Assembly: GCA_937625935.1 (NCBI GenBank)
Contig: OW569372.1
Location: 186,001-250,000, forward strand
From: Tetramitus jugosus
Taxonomy: Eukaryota; Heterolobosea; Eutetramitea; Acrasida; Vahlkampfiidae
Direction: 5' to 3'
Length of the DNA stretch: 64,000 nucleotides
Numbering within the stretch: position 1 is the first letter of the stretch; each line of letters opens with the position of its first letter. This document shows positions 19,777-27,587 of the stretch, in pieces. The notes beneath the pieces were generated by a model. The model searched no databases. It had not been told where the DNA came from and worked only from the letters and a program-made list of their open reading frames with translations. The position numbers and the translations under genes were made by a program.

Positions 19777-21213
19777 TTAATGAGAAGACGAGACTTGAGG
19801 AGTTGTTGCAGGTGTGAAGGGCAACAATTTTCCAAACAAAAAGTGTTGCATCACCACAAACTTGTCCAAGACTTCTGCTCTGTACATTTTGATCATTCCG
19901 CTGGAAATCTTGGTCCACGTTGGAACAGAACTAATATCGTTCAAGACGGGTGAATGTTCAGAAAATGGTCCTCTCTTCACCTTGTGAATAAATTGAATGG
20001 CTGCGAGGTACATGTAATCCGCACTGTACTCTTCCAATGTTTGTGGAGTATGAATCGAATGTGGTTCGATTCCCTCCTTGTTCTTTATCAGTTGTGAACT
20101 GCCAAACAAGAATGGCAAGAAGGAATAATCGTCCAATCCCCATACACCGTGACTTCCCGCTGGTTCAAGCTTATACGTCAGCTGTATATACCTCATTACC
20201 TCCAAATATCGGGGAAATATTATTCCTAGCAGACACATGGAGTCGCTCTCTGTTCGAGCAATGCCTAATTTAGCCAAGCAATACATGTAAGCACAAAAGC
20301 TAACTTCGTGGCCCGTTCCATAATCAATTCTCGTTCGATTACCGAATCCTTCTCTCCAATAGGCACTCAACTCCTTGTACTTCCAAGCATTCTCCTCACT
20401 TTCACATGCTTCTTCACTCGTACTAGCAGTAGTCGTAGTTTCTTTATTTTCGCCATCTTCATCTGATGTTGTTGCCATTGTTGTAGTTGAAACGAGATTC
20501 GCTTTCAACACTTTTCGTTGCAAATCATCCGATTCCAACAACATTTGATCAAACCATTGACGAAACGCCAAATTTCCATATCGTGAAGCACTGTTGGTCT
20601 CTGCAGTCGGAGGATTCTCCTTGACCAACTCTTCCATTCGATCCAAATTGTTCATGACTTGCTTCAGTGCATCACTCATTTGATGACTATACTTGTTCAC
20701 TATATCACTCAATTTGACACCTGTTGCCAAGTGAGCCAACTGACAAATGAATCGATCGAGACTTGCATACGCTTCTGATTGTCTAAATGGAGTCATATCA
20801 GGTGCATTGAAAATGTATCTTCTTGGGCCCATCATGCTATCAAGATCAGCTGCTTGTTGTTGTTGTTGTTGCAATTGTTGCAATTGTTCATTTTGTTTTT
20901 GAAGCAATTGTTGACGCAATAGCTGAGAGGTTGTGAGAGGTATGCCTGATGATGAAGAAGGTGATGGTGATGTGCGACCAGGGAACACTGTTGTTGTTGT
21001 TGTTGTCAAGTGATGATTGTTGTGAATGGTGTTGAGTGCAGCACCCATGCGAGTAGATGGATTAAAAGTGTTGGATGAGTAAGTATACATGGTGGTGGTT
21101 GGTGGTGGTTTGGCTGTGGTGGATGTGAATGTGGATGTGGATGTGTTGTTGGTGGTGGTATGATCCATGTTGTTGTCGTTGTTATTATTGTCGTTGTTGT
21201 TGCTTTGATTCAT
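19777..21213 (-). CDS. PTPA: PP2A phosphatase activator PTPA
   Basis: 478 residues from ATG 21213. The first 140 residues are Asn/Thr/Gln-rich and disordered. The rest matches the all-helical PTPA fold, with the conserved 'GHEVSFCAYMYCL', 'GSHGVWGLDDYSFLPFLFG', 'DYMYLAAIQFIHKVKRGPF' and 'SSVPTWTKISSGMIKMY'. PTPA is a peptidyl-prolyl isomerase-like chaperone that uses ATP to activate the PP2A catalytic subunit in the cytosol and nucleus. The family core is intact. An acidic/Thr insertion at about 245-275 is probably a surface loop. The gene's upstream side faces the mobile-element island: its ATG is 196 bp from the left target-site duplication, so the insertion may have displaced part of its promoter. 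Confidence 0.9.
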   Translation of the reverse strand: MNQSNNNDNNNNDNNMDHTTTNNTSTSTFTSTTAKPPPTTTMYTYSSNTFNPSTRMGAALNTIHNNHHLTTTTTTVFPGRTSPSPSSSSGIPLTTSQLLRQQLLQKQNEQLQQLQQQQQQAADLDSMMGPRRYIFNAPDMTPFRQSEAYASLDRFICQLAHLATGVKLSDIVNKYSHQMSDALKQVMNNLDRMEELVKENPPTAETNSASRYGNLAFRQWFDQMLLESDDLQRKVLKANLVSTTTMATTSDEDGENKETTTTASTSEEACESEENAWKYKELSAYWREGFGNRTRIDYGTGHEVSFCAYMYCLAKLGIARTESDSMCLLGIIFPRYLEVMRYIQLTYKLEPAGSHGVWGLDDYSFLPFLFGSSQLIKNKEGIEPHSIHTPQTLEEYSADYMYLAAIQFIHKVKRGPFSEHSPVLNDISSVPTWTKISSGMIKMYRAEVLDKFVVMQHFLFGKLLPFTPATTPQVSSSH

Positions 21214-21408
21214 TTTGTGTGATGTTGTCTATTTGTGAACTTTTTGTTTTTTTGTTTTTTGATCTGTCGAACAAAGGGATTGCGTGTCTTTCCTCTGAGG
21301 TTCTATCTATTTCTTCAAGCGAGACTGAAACTATATTCTTCTTCCTTTCCACCCATGATGAGTCCTTCCAACAACTAACAGTTCCATTTCGTTCGGATGT
21401 AAGCAGCG

Positions 21409-21424
21409 AGAAAACTCAAAAATT
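21409..21424 (+). repeat. Left 16-bp target-site duplication of element A
   Basis: AGAAAACTCAAAAATT, identical to 27992-28007. The last two T bases merge with the poly(T) run, so the exact edge is ambiguous by 2 bp. Confidence 0.75.
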
Positions 21425-21440
21425 TTTTTTTTTTTTTTTT
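21423..21440 (-). repeat. Poly(A) tail of element A (poly(T) on plus strand)
   Basis: Eighteen T in a row directly after the left target-site copy, followed inward by GTTCCATACAACCA. Its complement contains TGGTTGTAT, the same sequence found just before the tail of element B. Confidence 0.7.
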
Positions 21441-21454
21441 GTTCCATACAACCA

Positions 21455-21479
21455 CCCGAATAAAAATTTTGGCGACAAC
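21455..21479 (+). repeat. Left terminal inverted repeat of the CACTA-like element
   Basis: Begins CCCGAATAAAAATTTT. Compared with the complement of 26110-26134, 14 of the outer 15 bases and 19 of 25 in total agree. Confidence 0.6.
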
Positions 21480-21802
21480 TTTTACGGTCGTTTTTCAGAT
21501 TTTCCCAGTTGGAGCTCCACATGACTTTTAAAAGTCGACCCCTCAACAATACAAAGTGGACACATAAGTTTTTTCGTTTTCATTGCAGTGTTCACTGTCG
21601 AAAATTGAAAGGTTGATCTTCGAGGTATGAACTTTTCGAACAATGAAGCAATGTTCTCCCCTTCCACTTTCCTTAACATGAACGGAACAACATGCAACCT
21701 TGGAGCAAATAAAACAAAGGTAGTATCAATTTTTCTTTTTATCGAAAATTAACAAAGCCTTTGAGGTGTCTCGTGTGACCTCTTCTCCGCCTACCACTTA
21801 AA
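21480..21802. other. Left subterminal region of the transposon, no gene
   Basis: Between the left inverted repeat and the transposase stop codon. It holds the palindrome at 21524 and presumably the 3' UTR of the transposase. I see no further open frame or RNA gene. Confidence 0.5.
21524..21538 (+). repeat. Subterminal palindrome, left
   Basis: ACTTTTAAAAGTCGA; its core ACTTTTAAAAGT is a perfect palindrome. It lies 69 bp inside the left end. A second copy sits near the right end. Subterminal repeats bind the accessory TnpA-like protein in CACTA elements, so this is a candidate site. Confidence 0.5.
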
Positions 21803-24484
21803 CTAACGCAGCAATGCTCCATGCCAGGGCAACAAATCCACACAACCAATCACCTTCTCTTGCTTCCAAAACACAATCACTGGAGTTTCGATAGCCGATA
21901 CTCGGCAATGCTCAAGACCTTGAAACACTTGATTCGTCAAAACCTTGAACGAGATGCACACTCCCTCCTGCTTTTTCACTTGAATACCCACCACTAGAAC
22001 AACTCTTTAACAATGACAGTTAGATGATCAAGAATAAATGAAACGGCTACACCAAGTCAACATACCTTCCATCTCTTAATCTTACAGTGGAGTTATTGTA
22101 CGACCTTTGTCTTACATCATGCAGCGCATCAATTGAATACCAGTCTTTTCTCATGTACTTGTAGTAGCCCTCCTCCTTTTTCTTCACTCTTCCAAACACA
22201 TGCACCCCGTCCAGCCGAACACCATCAGAGCGAGACCCAAATCGTCTCTTCTACAAGGGTAAGTAAGAATTGGTTGAGTTCATTGAACAAAGTGACAACA
22301 ACATTGATACTACTTACACTCATTGCATGTAACACTTTCATCGTTCCTTTGTGTGACATGCCGTTCAAGCGATCTTCGAGATGCTGCAACAAGGGAATAG
22401 CCTCGCAAATACCTTGATCCACTCGATACGTTCCGTGGATGGATCGAAGAATCACTCGGTTAAAACTCTCAAACGGGAATGCTGTGTAGCACCAGAGAGG
22501 TCCATGCCTCTTCACACAATCAACCAAATGGGTAAGAAGATGAACATTTAATGTAACATACCGATCACCATACACTTCCTGGAACTGAGTCACATAATGT
22601 GTCAGCTCCATTTGTACTTTATCCAATTGTTGCGTTGACAGTTCAGGTTGAAGCAGGTCATACAGAGCATTGACCAGAATCATGTGGTGGTCAAAATAGG
22701 GAGTGTTTGCTGGAAACAAGTGTTTTGTAAGTCTCGATGTATAGAGCATGAACACAAGACACTCTGATGCTTTAAAATATCGATGATGCTTGATGATTGA
22801 TCTGAGATTTCGTCGAAACACAGATGGAAGCTGTTGCTGCAAGAGCAATTGATCGAATGACTCCCACATCTGCTTGCTCACTCTTGCTCCCAATCTGTCG
22901 TTATACTGCATGAGTGCCATGAAGAATGATTGTCAACAAAGAGTATTTGCCTTGGAGAATGAGTGTAAACAATGAAACGTCACATACCTTGGATTCTGTC
23001 CAAAGCTTCATCAACAAGGAGAATACTCCCTCCAGCAAATGCATAATATCAATACTTCCAAAACTTGTCCATTCCCAGTAAGGAAGCATTTCTGAGAAGA
23101 TCGAAATACCAGTGTGTCCATTGATGACTGGTAGATCAGACCAAGCCACTCCTTCACTGAGTAGTGTTCGATACTTGTTGTACACTTCTTTCACTTGAGT
23201 CTCTGTTCTCAGGGAGTGATCAAACACAAAATCTTGGAATCGTCTCAACAGAGGATAACAAAACCTCTTATCAATAGTGCAACCAGAGTGATTGCAAAAT
23301 CCACAGGCGCCCCTTCCACCGTGTTGTTGTTGCATGAACAAACCTGCTTTAGCCGGTAGATCGCAACAAGAGTTGATACATCGGAGCCGGAACAACTCTT
23401 CTTTACCGTGTGCATCCTGCCCTCTAATACCTTGATCAGCCTCCTTCAATTCAGTTGCTAGCACCGAGAACAAAATGTTCGATGTTGGCTTGTTCTTGCC
23501 AAACCACACGCCACAGAAGATGACATTTTCAATCTTCATCCTCTCGTTGAAAGGCAGCTCGTTGCACACCATGAAAATGGGAATGGCAGTAACGAGACTG
23601 CTCTTCCACTTTGTGGCACCGTCATAATTCACCAGAAAGGAGTAGCCCCCTCTGGTTGTTGTCACAGGAGCAGCAATTCTCCTGTACACTTCACCGTCAT
23701 AAACATCACGAATCATATCAGATGATTTACAATGCCTCAGGCGATAGTGCTGGGCGAGAGTGTAAAACCTTTTGTCCACTTTCATTCTGTCAACAAACTG
23801 TTGGACCGGATTGTTCCAAAGGAAATACTCCATTGAACAATTCCTATTGTGCTTGCAAACACTGTTGCCCGTCACAAAATTGTGCTCGCGACAAAAGTAA
23901 ATCTTGTTCATTCTTGAGTGGTGAGCAAGGCACTTGAAAAACTTGTGCTTGGATGTCACTAGAGCATTGTTCTTGGGAAGAAACGCCTGGAGGAAGGTCA
24001 ACAACTTTTCCAAACCTGACTTGCTCAGATTGAGTTGGACCATGAGATACAAAATCAAAGTATAAGCAGTATACAAAGAAATGGGAAGATATTGACACAC
24101 CTTTTGATCCCATAGTGGATCATCACTATGAATCGTGGAGATTCCATTGGTGTAATCATCTCCGATGACTGACCTTGATTCTTGCATCTCGAGCACGGGT
24201 CGAGCTTGAGCCAAGTCTTCTACATCAACGGACGAGAGTTTGGCTTCAATGAACTCTTCATCACCAAGCATTGGTTCACTACCACCAAAATCAGTTGTTT
24301 GGCATTGGATAGAGGGCACAGCAGTGGTGAGTAGTGGGCTTGGGTTCAGTGGAGTGTTGGATGTTGTTTGGACTGTTGAGGAGCAACAATCATATTGATG
24401 ATCAACAAAGCTAAATGTTGGATTTTCCAACATGTTCAACAACACTTGTCGCCTAGTTCTTGTTCTTGTCGTTCGATATTTCAT
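21803..24484 (-). CDS. Tnp2-family DDE transposase (EnSpm/CACTA-like), four exons
   Basis: Predicted exons: 24484-22988, 22905-22318, 22250-22066 and 22004-21803. Introns of 82, 67 and 61 nt have GTATGT, GTAAGT and GTATGT donors; all phases fit, giving about 823 residues with no stop. The frame is open further upstream but lacks ATG. The Tnp2 signature is complete: 'LVNYDGATKW' (Asp about 288), 'NELPFNERMKIENVIFCG', 'CCDLPAKA' (Asp about 375), a 'CGFCNHSGC' zinc-knuckle-like turn, 'SIDIMHLLEGVF' and, in exon 2, 'HLLTHLVDCVKRHGPLWC' with 'FPFESFNRV' (Glu about 645). The enzyme should cut at the element's inverted repeats and join them to new DNA. Nothing is visibly broken, so it may be active. 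Superfamily strong; exon edges predicted. Confidence 0.8.
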
Positions 24485-24607
24485 ATAAATGGACGTGCTT
24501 GTAGGTTTTTTGAGTGAGCAACTTTGAGAATTGTGATTTATTGTATCCACGAGCGGCTGAAGTCGGAGCTTTGTCTTGAAGACGAAACACACTTAAATTG
24601 AACAAAC
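24485..24607. promoter_or_regulatory. Shared divergent promoter of the two transposon genes
   Basis: The 123 bp between the ATG of the transposase (minus) and the ATG of the accessory gene (plus) must hold both promoters and 5' UTRs. No TATA-like box is obvious beyond ATATAAAT at 24484-24491. Head-to-head genes this close are likely co-regulated. Confidence 0.45.
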
Positions 24608-25942
24608 ATGAGCACTAGAACATACAAAACTCTTCATGTGGAGAAGTTTTCGTCCGCAGATCGTTTAGCTCTCATCACCTTCTTGTCACAGGACTCCAAC
24701 AACAACTACAGCAAACTGTCCAAAAAACAACTGCTGTATGTATGGTTGTCCTCAAAGGACAAAGTAATACAAAAAAACAAGAATGAAAAAAAGTTTACTG
24801 GACTCTCGTATGACGATTTGGCCAAGAAACTCAAGGAGTACAAGGTAGAGTGTCTACCTTTTGTAAGGCAACTACCTGTCGAACCATCTGCCAACACAAA
24901 GAAAGGGGCAACTTCCTCGTCAGGTAGTACTAACCTGACAAAATTCAAGCCATCACGCTTGCAAGACGGTAGTCGTGTCGAGCTGATGTGCGCAGATGGA
25001 GCGCATTTTGGAAGTGCAAATATCTGCGGTGACATCCCCAGCACTCAGGAGGACAAAGTGACTGTCTCCATCGTTTTCATTAACGCTCAGTTCGCCTTAG
25101 ATTTTTATCTTCCAGAGGAGACAGAGCCGGTATGCGTTGGTTCTGTCGTCGGTTGGGATAAAGTTCTCATTGTAGACCAAGAGGAATTCACCAAGAGTAG
25201 TTCTAATGAGGATAGGGAGCGCTTTAAGCATGTGGATGAATTCTTCGATGTCAGAGGGAGCTCCCAAAACATCCCTCCTCCACCAGTGGTTCTTACTCAA
25301 ACGCAAGAACCTCAATTGCGTCAATCAGATCAGGTGTCTCCTACACAAGATAGTGGTTTTGTCACGGTACCGGTGGAAGAATTTGAACGAGGCAAGGATG
25401 CACAAAGAAGATTGGTTGAAGCTCTGGAGAGACTGGAGAACTTGAAGGTCTTTGAAGCATGGTTCATGAAGACCCAAAAGACGGTGATAGAAAAGATGGC
25501 TGAAGTGACTCAGGGAAAAAAGGGCCAGTCACTGAACTTTGAAACTGGGTTCAAGTTCAACAACAAGTATTACAAAACAACTCCCGAGCAACACCACAAG
25601 TTGAGTCTTTCCCAACCGAATGTGGTTCTCAAGGCCTTCTTGGAAATTGTTGCCTCCGATTGCCAATTGGACTTGGAAAACGTGTCTTACAGTCGTCCTG
25701 GATACACAGGCACGGATAGGATTAGATTGGATCGTCAATTGGTTAACAACATTTGCGCTTGTGTCCGAAAGTCATTCAACTTCTTCATTGGTGCGAATGA
25801 TGCTTCCATCACGAAAGCTTTGGGTAAGACATTGGCAGACTTTCACAAGGAGCGCCTTGAGAAAGGTTCAAGTGAGGAGGTCATCGAAGATAATGTAGAC
25901 GACGAAGTGGAACCTCCTGCCAAAATTGCTCGTCATCAATAA
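24608..25942 (+). CDS. Transposon accessory protein, TNP1-like / BEN-like
   Basis: 444 residues from ATG 24608, intronless. A basic N-terminal helical part (1-110) is followed by a beta-rich segment at about 118-200 ('RLQDGSRVELMCADG', 'VCVGSVVGWDKVLIV') that resembles the DNA-binding TNP1/En/Spm-like domain of plant CACTA accessory proteins. About 235-310 is acidic/coiled ('RRLVEALERLENLKVF'). The last third ('LKAFLEIVASDCQLD', 'RIRLDRQLVNNICACVRKSF') has the helix pattern of a BEN domain, a DNA-binding fold. In CACTA elements the second protein binds subterminal repeats; the palindromes at 21524 and 26027 are candidate targets. Both domain assignments are tentative and rest on pattern only. 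The frame is intact. Confidence 0.5.
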   Translation: MSTRTYKTLHVEKFSSADRLALITFLSQDSNNNYSKLSKKQLLYVWLSSKDKVIQKNKNEKKFTGLSYDDLAKKLKEYKVECLPFVRQLPVEPSANTKKGATSSSGSTNLTKFKPSRLQDGSRVELMCADGAHFGSANICGDIPSTQEDKVTVSIVFINAQFALDFYLPEETEPVCVGSVVGWDKVLIVDQEEFTKSSSNEDRERFKHVDEFFDVRGSSQNIPPPPVVLTQTQEPQLRQSDQVSPTQDSGFVTVPVEEFERGKDAQRRLVEALERLENLKVFEAWFMKTQKTVIEKMAEVTQGKKGQSLNFETGFKFNNKYYKTTPEQHHKLSLSQPNVVLKAFLEIVASDCQLDLENVSYSRPGYTGTDRIRLDRQLVNNICACVRKSFNFFIGANDASITKALGKTLADFHKERLEKGSSEEVIEDNVDDEVEPPAKIARHQ

Positions 25943-26026
25943 AAGATTATTCCAAGGTAAAACAATTTCTTTTTGTTTTTGTTTTTCTTTTTGGACCATT
26001 TTGTTTTTTTTGTATTTGACGTGCCA

Positions 26027-26041
26027 ACTTTTAAAAGTCGA
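26027..26041 (+). repeat. Subterminal palindrome, right
   Basis: ACTTTTAAAAGTCGA, identical over 15 bp to 21524-21538, 93 bp inside the right end of the transposon. Confidence 0.5.
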
Positions 26042-26109
26042 ATCGTAAGTGAGAACGACGCGGGAGAAAAAAAAAGTCGACGGTTCATCTATCGTGTCAA
26101 CTTCCAAAT

Positions 26110-26134
26110 GTTGGTGGACAAATTTTTACTCGGG
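26110..26134 (-). repeat. Right terminal inverted repeat of the CACTA-like element
   Basis: Read inward on the minus strand it begins CCCGAGTAAAAATTTG. It pairs with 21455-21479 and is followed outside by CA, matching the left flank. Confidence 0.6.
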
Positions 26135-26137
26135 CAT

Positions 26138-26160
26138 GTGTGCTTGCGCAGCAAGCACAC
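26138..26160 (-). repeat. 3' hairpin 2 of element A
   Basis: A perfect 10-bp stem (GTGTGCTTGC with GCAAGCACAC) around a 3-nt loop, 86 bp after the ORF1 stop and directly beside the transposon insertion point. Element B has a hairpin of the same plan. Confidence 0.6.
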
Positions 26161-26185
26161 GATTGCTCATTTATTGACTTGTTTT

Positions 26186-26215
26186 GTGAGTGACGACCCG
26201 TAGGGCGTCATTCAC
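26186..26215 (-). repeat. 3' hairpin 1 of element A
   Basis: GTGAGTGACG pairs with CGTCATTCAC (one wobble), then a one-base bulge and CCC/GGG around a GTA loop. The TGACG/CGTCA part is shared with the first hairpin of element B, suggesting a common 3' recognition structure. Confidence 0.6.
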
Positions 26216-26246
26216 TCTTCTTCTCTTGTTGTCCCCGACGGTGCAC

Positions 26247-27410
26247 CTACAGGTTGGAAGAATCACTCTGGTGAGTGTTTTGGTTGATGCCCTTCATCAA
26301 AGAGCGTAACCTTGTAGTAGGACCGTCGATGGACACAGAGCCATCTGTTGTTGTTTTCTTGTTTTGGGCCTTGTTGCTCATCAGATCACCCAGTGTGATC
26401 CTAGCACTCCTCTTCTTGTTGTCATTGAGTTGTGGACTCTGAATCTCCTTTTCGGAGTCATCATCCACATCCACAATGACTGGTTCGTCCTCAGTTAAAC
26501 CATACCTTTTGCGTGCAGCAGCCAGCGCCAATGCAGCAATTTCCTTTTTCACTCTGGCGAACACTGGAGAAGTGGCATTCACTTGCTCCAGAATTTGCCG
26601 GTTCTCAGCACTGAGCTGTACAACAGGCACTGATAGCAGTGGTGTTGCTACAGTCCTTTGTTCTTCTACCTCCACTAGCTCAGGAGTCTCCATCCTAGCA
26701 GTGGCTTGGGCAACTTCTTGTTCCGGCATTGGAACCGGTTTGTTGCCCCATTGACCCTTTGTCTTTGCCAATTCCTTGGTGAGTTCTGTGACCTGTCGAC
26801 GCAGTCCGTCAACCACCGTCAGCAGCTCCTCGTACATCTTCGTCAACCTCTTGTTGACAGCCTTGAGAGGATCATGTGGTCTCTCGACGTATCGAGTGAC
26901 CGTGGCCTTGACCTTGTTCTCTCCGCTGAGCACTGCCCGTGCATAGGTTTCATCACCCATGACCACGAAAGCAGTGTCACGCTTCTTGAGCACACTGGCA
27001 ACCTTCTCAGGTCCCAGTAGCTTCTTGATGTCGTCCACTGACATGTTCTTCATGCCATGGACGACCACCTTTCTTGTGCAATCAACACTGCGCTTGGGTG
27101 CAGCAGTGCTGTTGCCAATCCTCCTTTGTTTGTTGAATAGATCAACAAACTCATAGATGCGGTCACCCTTGACCGTCACCCATGCAACAAAGCGTTGCTG
27201 GCCTTTCCTCTTGATGACTTGGACTCGGTTGAGCCAGTCACCAAACTCCTCTCCTATCTTTCTTGCCAAAGATGACTGAGAGACACCATTACCGTTGCCA
27301 GTAATGACGACCTCTCTGTCACTTGGCCTAGAGCCTTTCCGTGCAGTGGTCCACACTGCATAACGGCTGTTGCCGTATTCCTTCACCAAATTTGTTGAAT
27401 CACCAGACAT
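26247..27410 (-). CDS. LINE ORF1-like nucleic-acid-binding protein (element A)
   Basis: 387 residues from ATG 27410; the frame is also open for nine codons upstream to the element's 5' edge, encoding the basic KKRRKKRNH. Two small alpha/beta segments look RRM-like: about 30-95 ('REVVITGNG', 'RFVAWVTVKG') and about 110-165 ('RKVVVHGMKNMSVDDIKKLLG', 'DTAFVVMGD'). A heptad-rich segment (about 185-215, 'LTKMYEELLTVVDGLRRQV') could form a coiled coil. This order of RNA-binding folds plus coiled coil is that of LINE ORF1/Gag-like chaperones. There is no Cys-His zinc knuckle. The C-terminal half is acidic/Ala-rich. G+C is clearly above that of the host genes. Function inferred from fold pattern and context. 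Confidence 0.55.
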   Translation of the reverse strand: MSGDSTNLVKEYGNSRYAVWTTARKGSRPSDREVVITGNGNGVSQSSLARKIGEEFGDWLNRVQVIKRKGQQRFVAWVTVKGDRIYEFVDLFNKQRRIGNSTAAPKRSVDCTRKVVVHGMKNMSVDDIKKLLGPEKVASVLKKRDTAFVVMGDETYARAVLSGENKVKATVTRYVERPHDPLKAVNKRLTKMYEELLTVVDGLRRQVTELTKELAKTKGQWGNKPVPMPEQEVAQATARMETPELVEVEEQRTVATPLLSVPVVQLSAENRQILEQVNATSPVFARVKKEIAALALAAARKRYGLTEDEPVIVDVDDDSEKEIQSPQLNDNKKRSARITLGDLMSNKAQNKKTTTDGSVSIDGPTTRLRSLMKGINQNTHQSDSSNL

Positions 27411-27427
27411 GTGATTCCGTTTTTTTC

Positions 27428-27442
27428 TGCGTTTTTTAGAAA
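27428..27442 (+). repeat. Left 15-bp target-site duplication of element B
   Basis: TGCGTTTTTTAGAAA, identical to 27982-27996. It is made of the last ten bases of element A (its 5' end) plus five bases of A's own target duplication, which shows that B inserted after A. Confidence 0.75.
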
Positions 27443-27519
27443 TTATTTTTTTTTTTTTTTTTTTTTTTTTTATACAACCATTTCGGTTGCTCGCTTTATT
27501 GTCTTTTGTTTTCTTCGGC

Positions 27520-27538
27520 CATCGCTCGAAGAGCGATG
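27520..27538 (-). repeat. 3' hairpin 2 of element B
   Basis: 8-bp stem (CATCGCTC with GAGCGATG) around a GAA loop, in the 3' UTR between the ORF2 stop and the poly(A). Confidence 0.6.
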
Positions 27539-27562
27539 ACCCTTGGTCACCTGATTAATTCT

Positions 27563-27587
27563 CAATGACGCTCGCAGAGCGTCATTG
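27563..27587 (-). repeat. 3' hairpin 1 of element B
   Basis: Perfect 11-bp stem (CAATGACGCTC with GAGCGTCATTG) around GCA. The ORF2 stop codon TGA lies within the stem. Confidence 0.65.

Larger units (their letters stand above)
21455..26134. mobile_element. EnSpm/CACTA-like DNA transposon with intact genes
   Basis: About 4.68 kb, bounded by imperfect 25-bp inverted repeats (19 of 25 identical; the outer 15 bp read CCCGARTAAAAATTT) and by a 2-bp CA duplication (21453-21454 and 26135-26136). Removing it rejoins ATGGTTGTAT near the poly(A) of element A, the same terminus as in element B. It carries a Tnp2-type DDE transposase and a divergent accessory gene, the usual two-gene plan of this superfamily. 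A 15-bp palindromic motif lies near both ends. The termini do not start with CACTA, so the family is assigned from the transposase. Confidence 0.7.
21425..27437 (-). mobile_element. LINE-like element A, ORF1-only, interrupted by a DNA transposon
   Basis: On the minus strand the element runs from 27437 (5' end, beside its duplicated target) to a poly(A) tail seen as T at 21440-21423. Without the inserted transposon it would be about 1.3 kb: an ORF1-like gene, two hairpins, then ATGGTTGTAT close to the tail. No reverse transcriptase, endonuclease or ORF2 remnant is present. It therefore looks like a non-autonomous, ORF1-only ('half-LINE') copy mobilised by target-primed reverse transcription. 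Flanking duplications are 21409-21424 and 27992-28007. ORF1 is open right to the 5' end, so 5' truncation is possible. Confidence 0.7.

Noticed and set aside
21524-26041. The two 15-bp copies of ACTTTTAAAAGTCGA as the true ends or target duplication of the DNA transposon
   Set aside because: They lie inside a better pair of inverted repeats (21455-21479, 26110-26134) that is flanked by a matching CA and restores the LINE tail on removal.
26247-27410. The 387-residue frame as part of the DNA transposon or a host gene
   Set aside because: It lies outside the inverted repeats but inside the 16-bp duplication, and its 5' end coincides with the LINE A boundary.
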